From: Candidatus Aminicenantes bacterium
GTDB lineage: Bacteria > Acidobacteriota > Aminicenantia > Aminicenantales > UBA4085
Direction: 5' to 3'
DNA: 64,000 bases
NCBI GenBank assembly: GCA_026393855.1
Contig: JAPKZJ010000068.1
Coordinates: 1-64,000, forward strand
The position numbers and the translations under genes are program-made. Below the pieces are notes generated by a model. The model saw only the letters and a program-made list of their open reading frames with translations. It was not told the origin of the DNA and made no database searches. Shown one piece after another: positions 9,634-17,787 of this stretch. Within the stretch, counting starts at the first letter, position 1; every line of letters begins with the position of its first letter.

Positions 9634-9733
9634 TCACTTATTATCGGCCGCGTCTAGGGCTACGGCCTCTTTGATCAACGCGGCGATCGGGAGCTTCTTG
9701 ATCGCAGCCGCCTCATAGATCTCGAAATGACGC
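9634..9733 (-). pseudogene. Possible C-terminal fragment of an unidentified protein
   Basis: On the - strand, just after the ATPase stop, a frame without a start codon reads RHFEIYEAAAIKKLPIAAL and continues for a few residues to TGA 9634-9636. The amphipathic, protein-like composition in an otherwise empty 106-bp gap suggests the tail of a deleted gene. It is short enough to be chance. Confidence 0.25.
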
Positions 9734-10450
9734 TCAGCCGTCCTGCTCGTCCATATACTGGATGTAGAGCGCGGTCAGATCCTCGCCTTCGAGCTCCGCT
9801 TTGGTCTTGAGCATGACCAGCTTGCCCCGCCTCATGAATCCGACCCGGTCGGCGATCAGCTTGGCCCGGAAAATGTCGTGGGTGGACATGAAGATCGACT
9901 TGCCCTGGTTCCGCATCTGAACCAGGAGGTTCAGGAACTCCTGCCCCGACTTGGGATCGAGGCCCGAGGTCGGCTCGTCCAGCAGGATGTTGGGCGAATC
10001 CTTGAGCAGGGCGATGGCCAGCCCCAGCTTCTGCCGCATGCCCTTGGAGTAGTTCCGGGTCCGGGCGTTGAAGGCTTCCTCCTGCAAACCCACGCTCGTG
10101 AGGACGCGGGCGAAGTCGGCCTTGGTCAGGTTGCGCTTCCCGGCCAGCTTGCAGAAGTAATCCAGGTTCTGATAGGCGGTGAAGTTGCCATAGAGCATGA
10201 CGTTTTCCGAAACGAAGGACAGATAATCCTTGGACCGGAGCGGTTCCTTGGCCACATCGATGCCCTCGACCAGAGCCTGGCCCTCGGTCGCCGGCAGGAA
10301 CCCCAGCAGGATGTTGATGGTCGTCGTTTTGCCGGCTCCGTTGGCCCCGAACATGCAGAAGATCTCGCCCGGCTCGACCTTCAGGGTCAGATGATCCACG
10401 GCCAGCTGGCCGTCCTCGTAGCGCTTGGTCAGGTTGATGGTTTCCAGCAT
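9734..10450 (-). CDS. ABC transporter ATP-binding protein (only intact ATPase of the permease array)
   Basis: A 238-residue ABC ATPase of the ABC-2 exporter (CcmA/COG1131) type. Walker A GANGAGKTT lies at about residues 35-43, the signature YSKGMRQK near 133, Walker B ILLDEPTSGLDP near 154 and the switch histidine in STHD. The start ATG 10450 is preceded by GAGAGG and leaves a 10-bp gap after the upstream permease on the same strand, so the two form an operon. The sequence is close to the broken ATPase at 3233-3849. Because that copy lacks its signature motif, this protein may power several of the array permeases. Confidence 0.93.
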   Translation of the reverse strand: MLETINLTKRYEDGQLAVDHLTLKVEPGEIFCMFGANGAGKTTTINILLGFLPATEGQALVEGIDVAKEPLRSKDYLSFVSENVMLYGNFTAYQNLDYFCKLAGKRNLTKADFARVLTSVGLQEEAFNARTRNYSKGMRQKLGLAIALLKDSPNILLDEPTSGLDPKSGQEFLNLLVQMRNQGKSIFMSTHDIFRAKLIADRVGFMRRGKLVMLKTKAELEGEDLTALYIQYMDEQDG

Positions 10451-10460
10451 GGGATGCCTC

Positions 10461-11870
10461 TCAGCGCACGTCGTATTTGAGGAACGAGACGTAGGCCCCG
10501 ACAAAGAAGATCAGGATGAGCCCGATCATGACCAGGAAGTCCGGCAGGGTCCGGGCCAGCGATTTGCCCAGCGTCTCCGGCTCGAACCTGTGCTGGGGCA
10601 TGTCCGAGAGCAAGACCTTGCCGGTCATCTCGCCCGTCTGGAAATTGATGGCCTGCATCATCTTGGGGTTGATCCACTTGGTAAAAATCGGCTTGTAGGC
10701 CCGAACCGAGGCCACGAACCGATCGTGCTCCTCGAGCCCCGTGCGGGCCAGGCTCATCGAGGAAAACATCAGGGCCGAGGCCGGCGAGATGCGGGACAGA
10801 TTCACGGCCAGCCTCTCCTGGGCCCGTTTGCGCATCTGGTAGTCGCGCTCCAGAGCGGCGTTGTTGGCATCGATCTTGCCGGTCAGCTCATTCTGGAGGT
10901 CCTCGATGTATTTCTTGAACTTCTCCTGGAAGACCTTGGGGTCCTCGCCGGGCTTGGTTTGGTTCTGCTTCATCCAATCCATGACGACCTTCTGGCTCCC
11001 CCCCTGGATTTGCTGCAGGTAAGCGTCCTTCTTGGCCGTGATCTCGTGGACCGAGGGGATGGGCCTGATCTGAGAGGCGGCCAGGACCGAGACCTTGGGG
11101 ATGATGGTGACGAAGATGACCCAGATAAAGAGCAGGATGAGAAAGCTGGTGGCGCTTTTACTGGTCCGGGCCGAGACGAACAGCCCCAGGGTGAAGAAGA
11201 CCGAGAGGTATAGAAAGAATATCAGGAACATCAGCAGCAGCCGGATCCAGTCCTCCCCGGCCATGGAGATATTGGGATAAACCAGCATGATGAGGAGGCT
11301 CAAGATAAGCGGGATGATCAGCGGAATGAGCAGGCTGATGTAGCCGCCGATGAACTTGCCCATGATCAAGCGGTCGCGAGGGACCCGGTTGGACAGCGTC
11401 AGCTTAAGCGTGCCCCGCTCCTTCTCGCCGACAATGGCATCGTAAGTGAAGAGGATGGCGAAAAGGCTCAGGACGATCTTGACGATGAAAGACAGGTCGA
11501 GGGCCCCAAAGATCGAGAAGACCGGGTTGCTCTCGTACTTGCTGTCCACCATATTGGGATCATAGGCCACGTTGACCGTGGCCACCCGCCCGACCGCCTC
11601 GCTGACGCCGCTGGCGATGGTGCTCAAAACCTGAGGCGGCCGGTTGATCTTCGTCCCCAGCCCGGCCAGGGCCTGGTAGCTGGGCTGGCTCTCCAGGTTC
11701 TTTTTGTTCAAGCCGACGGCCGCGTCGTATTCCTTCTTCTCGGCCTGGAAGTTGCTGATCCCGGTGTAGACGGACAGCAGGATCAGGACGGTGCAAAGGA
11801 GAAAGGTGAAGACGAACTTGGGGCTGGTGATCGTCTCCATGATCTCTTTCTTGATGATGTCTCTAAGCAT
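10461..11870 (-). CDS. ABC-2 type permease, paralog 7 (opposite strand)
   Basis: A 469-residue permease of the same paralog family: N-terminal DIIKKEIMETI...KFVF, GEKERGTLKLTLSNRVPR in the helix cluster, LSRISPASAL and ARTG in the second soluble loop, and a last helix ending FLKYDVR. The ATG at 11870 is chosen over an upstream in-frame start because GGGAGGG precedes it and the protein then aligns with the paralogs. It is cotranscribed with the intact ATPase 10 bp downstream. The pair looks like a complete exporter, unlike the + strand array. Confidence 0.87.
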   Translation of the reverse strand: MLRDIIKKEIMETITSPKFVFTFLLCTVLILLSVYTGISNFQAEKKEYDAAVGLNKKNLESQPSYQALAGLGTKINRPPQVLSTIASGVSEAVGRVATVNVAYDPNMVDSKYESNPVFSIFGALDLSFIVKIVLSLFAILFTYDAIVGEKERGTLKLTLSNRVPRDRLIMGKFIGGYISLLIPLIIPLILSLLIMLVYPNISMAGEDWIRLLLMFLIFFLYLSVFFTLGLFVSARTSKSATSFLILLFIWVIFVTIIPKVSVLAASQIRPIPSVHEITAKKDAYLQQIQGGSQKVVMDWMKQNQTKPGEDPKVFQEKFKKYIEDLQNELTGKIDANNAALERDYQMRKRAQERLAVNLSRISPASALMFSSMSLARTGLEEHDRFVASVRAYKPIFTKWINPKMMQAINFQTGEMTGKVLLSDMPQHRFEPETLGKSLARTLPDFLVMIGLILIFFVGAYVSFLKYDVR

Positions 11871-11977
11871 GGCGGCCCTCCCGTCGAGAATGGAACCATT
11901 ATGACCCCGGCGGGACCGCCGGCGCAAGCCGCGTCCCCCGAGGCTTTATCTTTCTATCCTACGGAATTCCGGCCTAA

Positions 11978-12073
11978 TGGTTTGTCATCGCGAGGATGAC
12001 GAAACAGCGATGTGGGGATCTGCTCGCGAAAGAGGTCCCCAGGCCTTCGCTTCGCGGGCGCTCGGGATGACAT
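11978..12073. repeat. Intergenic palindromic repeat of the GTCATCGCGAGG type
   Basis: The segment begins TGTCATCGCGAGGATGACG and ends CGCTCGGGATGACA, so its ends are inverted. Inside are GGGGATCTGCTCG and AAAGAGGTCCCC, which also pair. Such elements are common intergenic repeats in bacterial genomes. It separates two - strand transcription units and may act as a terminator; the rest of the 214-bp gap (11871-12084) shows nothing else. Confidence 0.55.
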
Positions 12074-12084
12074 CGGCCGGCCGT

Positions 12085-13161
12085 TCAGGGGGCGCGGACG
12101 GCAAGGGGGCGGACGCGGGAGGCCAGCTTGAGGGTGATCTTCGATTCGTAGTCGACGCCGTCGAAATCCTTGGACCGAAACGTCAGGACCAAGTCCTGCA
12201 CGGTCTCGACTTTGGGCGGCGGAAGGTCCTTGCGGCCCCGCTTTTTGACCAAGTCCTTGAGCAGGGAGTACAGGAAACTGACCGCGTTCAGGATATTGAA
12301 AGAGTTGGCCGGGTTCGGCTTGTCCCGATTGAGCATGTAATCGGGCTTGAAACCGAAGGGATTCTGGTTCGGCCTGATCCCCAACTGCAGGGGGACGGTC
12401 CGGATCGTCTTGCGGCTTTCCAGGACGGGCTCACCCCCGATGTAGACGATGAGGGTATATTCCAAGGGCCGGGCCGATTGCCCCGGAGGGGCCGCAACCG
12501 GCTGGGCCCGCGAGGAAGAGACCTCGATGTCGAGGTCGATCGCCCGGGTCAGGATCAAGCCTTCCGACTTGATCTCGAGCCCATAGGTATGGCGGCCCGA
12601 CGCCAGGAACAGGGCGTTGGCGTCCAGGGCGATGATGTTGAATCCGGGGTTGAAGAGGCCGGCTTTGATGACGCTGCCGTTCTCGGAAAATTTATAATAG
12701 CCGGGGTTGGCCATCTCGATGACCAGGGGCAGGATGCCCTCAGGCATGATGACGTCGTCTCCCACGCCTTTGATCAGCGAAATGCCCATGATCCAGGGAT
12801 ACTTGACGCGCCAGCTGTTGATGAACCCAATGACTTCGGACTGGGCGATCAGATCGAGAAAGACGAACCCGGAGTCGGCCGCCCGGTAAGTGTCGAAGTA
12901 CTCGACGATCCAGCGCGTCTCGGCGTTGAGGTCGCCCGTCCGGGAGGCGCAGTAGGCCAGCAAGGCGGCGGCATCGGCCTTTTCGGGTCCGGGAAAGCCG
13001 TCGATCCCCGCAGCCAGCATCTGGGCCGCCGTCCGATAGTTCTTCTCCTTGCCGATCAGCTTGGCCGCATCCTCCTTCCACTGGGCGGAGAGCGCCGGGT
13101 GGAGGGCCGCCAAGGCGGCCACGGCCAGCAGGACCCGCTTAACCGCCGTAACGGAAGACAA
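12085..13161 (-). CDS. Secreted protein of unknown function
   Basis: A 358-residue protein with a clear signal peptide (hydrophobic run LLAVAALAALHPALSA, cleavage likely before QWKEDA). The N-terminal half is helical and repeat-like, reminiscent of TPR-type helices (KNYRTAAQMLAAG, KADAAALLAYCAS); the C-terminal half is beta-rich. I do not recognise a family. The likely start is TTG 13161, which overlaps the 3' end of the TonB-like gene by 23 bp, so both are probably cotranscribed and may act together in the periplasm. Confidence 0.7.
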   Translation of the reverse strand: MSSVTAVKRVLLAVAALAALHPALSAQWKEDAAKLIGKEKNYRTAAQMLAAGIDGFPGPEKADAAALLAYCASRTGDLNAETRWIVEYFDTYRAADSGFVFLDLIAQSEVIGFINSWRVKYPWIMGISLIKGVGDDVIMPEGILPLVIEMANPGYYKFSENGSVIKAGLFNPGFNIIALDANALFLASGRHTYGLEIKSEGLILTRAIDLDIEVSSSRAQPVAAPPGQSARPLEYTLIVYIGGEPVLESRKTIRTVPLQLGIRPNQNPFGFKPDYMLNRDKPNPANSFNILNAVSFLYSLLKDLVKKRGRKDLPPPKVETVQDLVLTFRSKDFDGVDYESKITLKLASRVRPLAVRAP

Positions 13162-14131
13162 AATAGACCTCGAGGCTGGATTGGGGATAAGACGCGGGCA
13201 GGGCGGGAAACGGCCCGGATGCCAGAATGGCCCGCAGCGCGGCCTGGTCGAGGATCTCGACCTTGGTCGGCGCGTCCAGCTCGGCGCTCAAGACCTGGCC
13301 GTTCTTGGCCACCAGGACGCGGACGCCGGTCTCACCGAGCCAGCCGGATCCGGCGGAGAGAGGCAGGGCCCAGTTCTTCTGGATCTTGTTCAGGACGATC
13401 TCGGCCCACGGCTTGAAATCGATTCCGGGGAGCTTGACGACGACGGCGTCGCGGCCGGTCTGCCGCTTGGCCCGGGGGACCGCCTGTCCGACAACGGGGC
13501 CTCCCCCGCCGCCCCCTCCGGGGCCTTCACCGCGTCCGCTGGTCTTGTTCAGATCGACTTTCGAATAGTCCCGATACAGGCCGGGCGGCACAAGACTGTC
13601 CTCGATCGAGGCGGCCGACTTGGACAGGCTGATCTTGGCGTCGGCGGAGGGGTAGGCGAGCTTGAATCCGTCGCGGCCGCCGCCCGCGCCTGAACGGGCC
13701 TCACCGCCGGGCCCGGCGCCTGAAGGCTCTCCGGAGCCGACGGCGGGATTGGCGGCCGCCGTTTTGCTTCCGGTCTGGCGGGCGCCCGCGGCGGGCGGAG
13801 CGGCGGTCCGATCCGGCTGAACACCCGGGCCGATCGTGGCCGCGATCGCTTCCGATCCCGGTCGGCCGGCCGTCGGACGCGGCGAGGATCTTAGGGCCAA
13901 GGGGTAGCGAAAGATCTCCCGCGGGGCCAGGAAAGCGTCCCGGGCTTTATCGGCATAAGTGAAGATTTTGTAGTAGCCGCGGACATTGAAGGCTGCGAAG
14001 ATCAGCACGGCATGGGCGAGGACCGAGAGAAAAAAGAGCGCCGCGCGCCGGACGCGTCCGGCCTGGTCCAATGGCTGGCTCGGCTCGAAAATGGGTCGAT
14101 CTCCGTGGCAATGAAGCCGATATTGTAGCAC
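13139..14131 (-). CDS. TonB-like protein with C-terminal TonB domain
   Basis: The protein has one N-terminal transmembrane helix (AALFFLSVLAHAVLIFAAF), a long low-complexity periplasmic linker rich in Gly, Ala, Pro and Ser, and a C-terminal TonB-type domain with WAEIVLNKIQKNW, GVRVLVAKNGQV and a VYFVFRY end. It should span the periplasm and pass force or contact to an outer-membrane partner. GTG 14131 is taken as the start (330 residues); an ATG at 14221 would add 30 residues of unconvincing sequence, and neither has a strong ribosome site. No exbB/exbD is present in the window. Confidence 0.75.
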   Translation of the reverse strand: MLQYRLHCHGDRPIFEPSQPLDQAGRVRRAALFFLSVLAHAVLIFAAFNVRGYYKIFTYADKARDAFLAPREIFRYPLALRSSPRPTAGRPGSEAIAATIGPGVQPDRTAAPPAAGARQTGSKTAAANPAVGSGEPSGAGPGGEARSGAGGGRDGFKLAYPSADAKISLSKSAASIEDSLVPPGLYRDYSKVDLNKTSGRGEGPGGGGGGGPVVGQAVPRAKRQTGRDAVVVKLPGIDFKPWAEIVLNKIQKNWALPLSAGSGWLGETGVRVLVAKNGQVLSAELDAPTKVEILDQAALRAILASGPFPALPASYPQSSLEVYFVFRYGG

Positions 14132-14377
14132 AATCGAACGGTCCCCGGGACCGCTCGTAGTCCCGTCCCGCTCGGCCCTCGCCTCGGACGAGGAAAAAGC
14201 GATACGGGATAGGCGGGCCATCCGGACGCGCAATTCCGGCTTCAAGAAATAGAACGCGTAATAACCGTTTTCGTTGCGCCGGGGGTAATCCCGCCTCCCG
14301 ACTTTGACGCGGCCTCCGACCTGCGGTACACTGCCGCGTCGCTCATCGCAGATCCGCGAACGTATGGCGAGGAGAAG

Positions 14378-14406
14378 TTGACGGGAAGCCAAATATATCA
14401 TACTAT
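14378..14406 (+). promoter_or_regulatory. Sigma70-type promoter for the secreted protein at 14432
   Basis: TTGACG (14378-14383), a 17-nt spacer and TACTAT (14401-14406). The predicted start of transcription gives a short leader with GGAAAGGAG before the ATG at 14432. Confidence 0.6.
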
Positions 14407-14431
14407 TTCTATCGGAAAGGAGTTTATCAAG

Positions 14432-15463
14432 ATGAAACGCATCGGAATCGTCATCCTGGCCGGGCTCGCCGTCCTGGCCCCCGCCTTCGGAGGCGTCGTC
14501 AAAACCCAGAAAAGCACCCTGGCCTTCAAGAGCCTGGGCTCGTGGACGGCCGTGACCACGGACCGCCTGACCGCGGACCGCAAGCTGTCCGAGACCGAGA
14601 GCGAATTCAAGGGCAAGGGCCTGCTGGGCAGCCTGGCCGGCAAGACCGTCTTCCGCTCGGGCAAGACCGGCGAGCTCGTCGACCTGGCCGCCAAGACCAT
14701 CACCACGATCGACCACAAGCGCAAGGAATACACCGTGGCCTCGATCGAGAAGTTCGCCCAGGACCGCCAGGCCGCCCTGGCCGACGCCGGGCAGAAGCCC
14801 GCCGACAAGGGCCAGACGGAGTCCGACATCCGCATCGTCAAGAGCGAGTTCAAGGTCACGGACAGCGGCGAAACTAAAGCCGTCAACGGCTTCGACTGCC
14901 GCAAGTTCGAAGTCCGCTGGATCGTGGACTGGGAGAACGTCAAGACGGGCGAGAAGGGCACCGACAAGCTCGAGACGGACGTTTGGGCCACCCCCGAAAC
15001 CGCGGCCCTGAAAAGCGCCCAGGCCGAGGAGATGGCCTTCGGCAAGGCCTATCTGAAGGCCATGGGCCTGGATGCCGACAAGCTCCAGCGCGACATCCTG
15101 GGCACGGAGTGGATCGGGATCATGACCAGCCTCGATCCCATGAGCGGCGGCTCAAAGATGAAGCTCGAGCCGGGTGTGGTAGCCCGCGAAATGGCCAAGA
15201 TCAAGGGCTATCCCATCGTCATCGACGGCAAGTACTCCCCCGCCCCCAAGGCCAAGCCGGCCGAGGAGAAAGAGGAAAGCGTCAGCAGCGTCGGCGGCGC
15301 CCTGGGCAAGCTGGGCAAAGGCCTGCTGAAGAAGAAGCCCGATCCGGCCGAAGAGAACGCCCCGGCCTTGGCGTTCAAGACCGAAGTCGTGTCGCTCGAA
15401 GCGGCCGCGGTCGAGGCCGAGTCGCTGCAGGTTCCGGCCAACTACAAGAACAAGACCAAGTAA
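14432..15463 (+). CDS. Secreted protein, DUF4412-like
   Basis: A 343-residue exported protein. The signal peptide is MKRIGIVILAGLAVLAPAFG. The mature N-terminal part (residues about 30-240) has beta-strand pattern with GKTGELVDLAAKTITTID and a KRKEYTVAS segment, as in DUF4412 proteins that appear to bind or carry something outside the cytoplasm. The C-terminal 70 residues are charged and low-complexity (KAKPAEEKEE) around a glycine-rich GALGKLGKGLL segment. ATG 14432 is chosen over an upstream in-frame start because it gives a proper signal peptide and has GGAAAGGAG upstream. The gene has its own promoter and terminator, so it is monocistronic. Confidence 0.65.
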   Translation: MKRIGIVILAGLAVLAPAFGGVVKTQKSTLAFKSLGSWTAVTTDRLTADRKLSETESEFKGKGLLGSLAGKTVFRSGKTGELVDLAAKTITTIDHKRKEYTVASIEKFAQDRQAALADAGQKPADKGQTESDIRIVKSEFKVTDSGETKAVNGFDCRKFEVRWIVDWENVKTGEKGTDKLETDVWATPETAALKSAQAEEMAFGKAYLKAMGLDADKLQRDILGTEWIGIMTSLDPMSGGSKMKLEPGVVAREMAKIKGYPIVIDGKYSPAPKAKPAEEKEESVSSVGGALGKLGKGLLKKKPDPAEENAPALAFKTEVVSLEAAAVEAESLQVPANYKNKTK

Positions 15464-15484
15464 GCGGCGCGGACGTCATTCCAA

Positions 15485-15513
15485 GGGCCGGTCGGAAGAC
15501 CGGCCCTTTTTTT
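15485..15513 (+). terminator. Rho-independent terminator
   Basis: A perfect 9-bp stem (GGGCCGGTC / GACCGGCCC) with a GGAA tetraloop is followed by seven T, 21 bp after the stop of the gene ending at 15463. Confidence 0.93.
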
Positions 15514-15518
15514 GTTCA

Positions 15519-15799
15519 CCTCCCATCTTCGGGAAACGCGGCTAGGGATATCGGCCCGGCGGCTTCGGCCTCTTCTCGCCTTTTCCCACAGCTCTCTTCG
15601 GCGCCTCGGAACTGCGCATTCCAGACCGCCCGGTCCTGGAGATCACCCACTCCCATTCGATTCCGTCAGATGGTAGCGTGCTCAAACAGCCCTCGGCGGC
15701 CGTTGGCTTCCCTCAGAGAGCTATGGAAAAAGGCGCCGGCCTCGCAATTTCGCCGTTAGCCGATACCCCTAGCCGCGTTCATTTCCCGAAGTTGGGAGA
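15519..15799 (+). repeat. Palindromic MITE-like element, copy A
   Basis: The left end CTCCCATCTTCGGGAAACGC continues GGCTAGGGATATCGGC, and the right end is its inverted complement with few mismatches and a 3-4 nt gap, giving terminal inverted repeats of about 36 bp. Inner segments also pair (CCTTTTCCCACAGCTCTCT against AGAGAGCTATGGAAAAAGG). No reading frame of note lies inside. Close copies occur at 50102-50492 and 55553-55843 and a degraded one at 22235-22403. It fills the gap between two convergent genes. Confidence 0.85.
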
Positions 15800-15816
15800 T
15801 TATCCTTAGGACGGGA

Positions 15817-16377
15817 TCAGGGCCCGAATTTATTGAACCAGGCGATCTCCTCCAGCGGCTTGCGCACGCGGTCTTTGGCCGGCCGGCTGGCGGGGTAGCC
15901 CAGCGCGAACAGCGACACGATTTTGTATTTGCGGGGGATGCGGAATTCTTTGCGGGCCGCCCGCATGTTGAACCAGCCGATCCAGCACGTCCCCAGCCCC
16001 AGTTCTTCGGCCTGCAGGACGAAATGCTCACCGGCGATGCCGAGGTCGAGCATGAAGAACGGCACGCCCTGAATCTGTTTGCCGAGGCGGTTGGCCAGGA
16101 TGTCGAGCTTGGCCAGGACCAGGACCAAGACCGGGGCCTGGGCGGCGAACTGGGTCATCCGATAGATCCCGGAGAAGGCCGCCTTGGCCAGTCGATCCTT
16201 GGCCTCGGAGTCATCGACGACCAGGAATCGCCAAGTCTGGGCATTCTCGGCCGAAGGCGCCACCCGGGCCGCTTCCAGACAAGACAAGATTTTCTCCTTC
16301 TCGACCGGCGTCGGCAGGAAGCGGCGGATGCTCCGCCGTTGTTCGATCAGGGCTTGGAAGGGGGTCTTTTCGGACAT
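15817..16377 (-). CDS. Nitroreductase-family FMN protein
   Basis: A 186-residue protein of the nitroreductase fold, which uses FMN and NAD(P)H to reduce nitro compounds, quinones or similar acceptors. The N-terminal RRSIRRF motif and the APSAENAQTWRF segment are the usual FMN phosphate and isoalloxazine contacts, and GLGTCWIGWFN near residue 130 is typical of the family, as is the ALGYPA segment. ATG 16377 is chosen with GGAG about 10 bp upstream; an earlier in-frame ATG has no support. It is convergent with the DUF4412-like gene across repeat copy A. The physiological substrate is unknown. Confidence 0.85.
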   Translation of the reverse strand: MSEKTPFQALIEQRRSIRRFLPTPVEKEKILSCLEAARVAPSAENAQTWRFLVVDDSEAKDRLAKAAFSGIYRMTQFAAQAPVLVLVLAKLDILANRLGKQIQGVPFFMLDLGIAGEHFVLQAEELGLGTCWIGWFNMRAARKEFRIPRKYKIVSLFALGYPASRPAKDRVRKPLEEIAWFNKFGP

Positions 16378-16498
16378 GATCGGGTCTCCAGTCCCGCCCT
16401 CCCCCATGGGAGAGCGGCTTGAGATATATATACCAAGCCGCCCCGAACGCCAACCCTCCCTAAGTCCGCCGTCGGAAAGGCCCCCGGCCAGGACGCCA

Positions 16499-16528
16499 TT
16501 GTCGGAATCGGGCAGGCTGTGCTATGAT
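16499..16528 (+). promoter_or_regulatory. Probable promoter of the lipoprotein gene at 16585
   Basis: TTGTCG (16499-16504), an 18-nt spacer and TATGAT (16523-16528) lie 57 bp before the start codon. Confidence 0.5.
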
Positions 16529-16584
16529 TCTCAGTAGAACCCTGACAGGGTCATTTCCGTATGGAAGAGAGAGGAGGATATCTC

Positions 16585-17715
16585 ATGAAAAAAATCGCTG
16601 TTTGGACTCTCGTCCTGGCCGTCGGGCTCCTGGCCTTCGCCGCCTGCAACAAGGGCGGCGCACCGGGCGCTTCCAAATCCCAGGATATGTTGGCCTTCAT
16701 GCCCAAGAACGTCGCGGGCGTCCTGTTCATCGACGTCAACCGGGCCATGAACACCGAATTCGTCACCAAGACCCTGGCCGACCCCAAGAACGCCGCGGGC
16801 CTACAGGACTTCATCAAGAAGTCCGGGCTCGACCCGCAGAAGGACATCTCCTATGTGGCGCTGGGCATGACCGGCAGCCTCTCGGGCACTCCGTCCGGGT
16901 TCGCCATCATCAACCTCAAGTATGACAAGGCCGCGCTTCTGGCCAAGATGAAGGAGAACGAGGCCAAGTTCATCGAGGGCGAATACGAGGGCATCGCCAC
17001 CATTCAGCCGATCGAGGAACCCAAGGTCGAAGAGGCCAAGGGAGAAAAGGCCGAGGCCGCCGAAGGCAAGGACGTCGAGCCTAAAGCCGAAGAGAAGACC
17101 CCTGAGACGCCCGAGAAGCCCGAAAAGCCGATGTTGGGCGCCTTCCTGGACGCCTCCAACATCGCCGTCGGCCCGGTCGACGACGTCAAGTCCGTCATCG
17201 ACGTGTTGAAGAAGAAGGGCCCCTCGGCCAAGGACAACGTCGAGCTGGCGGCTCTGATCAAGGACGTCAACAAGACCGCCATCGCCTGGGGTGTTGTCTC
17301 CTTCAACCCCGAGGACATCAAGAAGATGATCGAATCGACGCCCATGCTCAGCTCGCTGGCGTCTCTCAAGGCCGTCACCATGCATTTCGACTACGCCAAC
17401 AAAACCCTGGACATGGCCATCCGGGCCGTCACGGCCGATGCCGGCAAGAACAAGGAAATCGCCGATATGCTGAACGGCTTCAAGTCCATGGGCGCCCTAG
17501 CCGCCGGGGAGAAGCCCGAGATCGGAGAGCTCCTGAACAAGATCGAGATCACCTCCGGCACGGACAACGTCACCATCAAGGCCCTCCTGCCCGAGGAGCT
17601 CCTGACCAAGCTGAGCAAGACGGTCGAGTCCGAGCTCAAGAACAAGGTGGGAGCCGAGGTCAAGACCGACGAAAAGCCGGCCGAAGAGAAGAAGGCCGAA
17701 GAGATCAAGAAGTAA
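16585..17715 (+). CDS. Putative lipoprotein of unknown function
   Basis: A 376-residue exported protein starting at ATG 16585 behind GAGAGGAGG. The signal peptide ends LLAFAAC, a near-lipobox whose Cys would be lipidated and is followed by KGGAPGAS. The mature part begins LAFMPKNVAGVLFIDVNRA, a pattern seen in proteins that score as DUF3352-like; this match is tentative. Residues about 150-190 form an acidic/lysine linker (KAEAAEGKDVEPKAEE), and the C-terminus ends in a charged KPAEEKKAEEIKK tail. The gene has its own promoter and a strong terminator, so it is expressed alone. Role unknown. Confidence 0.7.
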   Translation: MKKIAVWTLVLAVGLLAFAACNKGGAPGASKSQDMLAFMPKNVAGVLFIDVNRAMNTEFVTKTLADPKNAAGLQDFIKKSGLDPQKDISYVALGMTGSLSGTPSGFAIINLKYDKAALLAKMKENEAKFIEGEYEGIATIQPIEEPKVEEAKGEKAEAAEGKDVEPKAEEKTPETPEKPEKPMLGAFLDASNIAVGPVDDVKSVIDVLKKKGPSAKDNVELAALIKDVNKTAIAWGVVSFNPEDIKKMIESTPMLSSLASLKAVTMHFDYANKTLDMAIRAVTADAGKNKEIADMLNGFKSMGALAAGEKPEIGELLNKIEITSGTDNVTIKALLPEELLTKLSKTVESELKNKVGAEVKTDEKPAEEKKAEEIKK

Positions 17716-17745
17716 GCCGGACCGCCGGCGCGATCGTATTCACCG

Positions 17746-17786
17746 GCCCTAGGTCCATCCGCCCGGATGGGCCTAGGGCTTTTTTG
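17746..17786 (+). terminator. Rho-independent terminator, possibly bidirectional
   Basis: A 15-bp stem (GCCCTAGGTCCATCC / GGATGGGCCTAGGGC, one mismatch) with a GCCC loop is followed by six T, 30 bp after the lipoprotein stop. The convergent gene ends 2 bp beyond it. Confidence 0.92.
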
Positions 17787-17787
17787 T

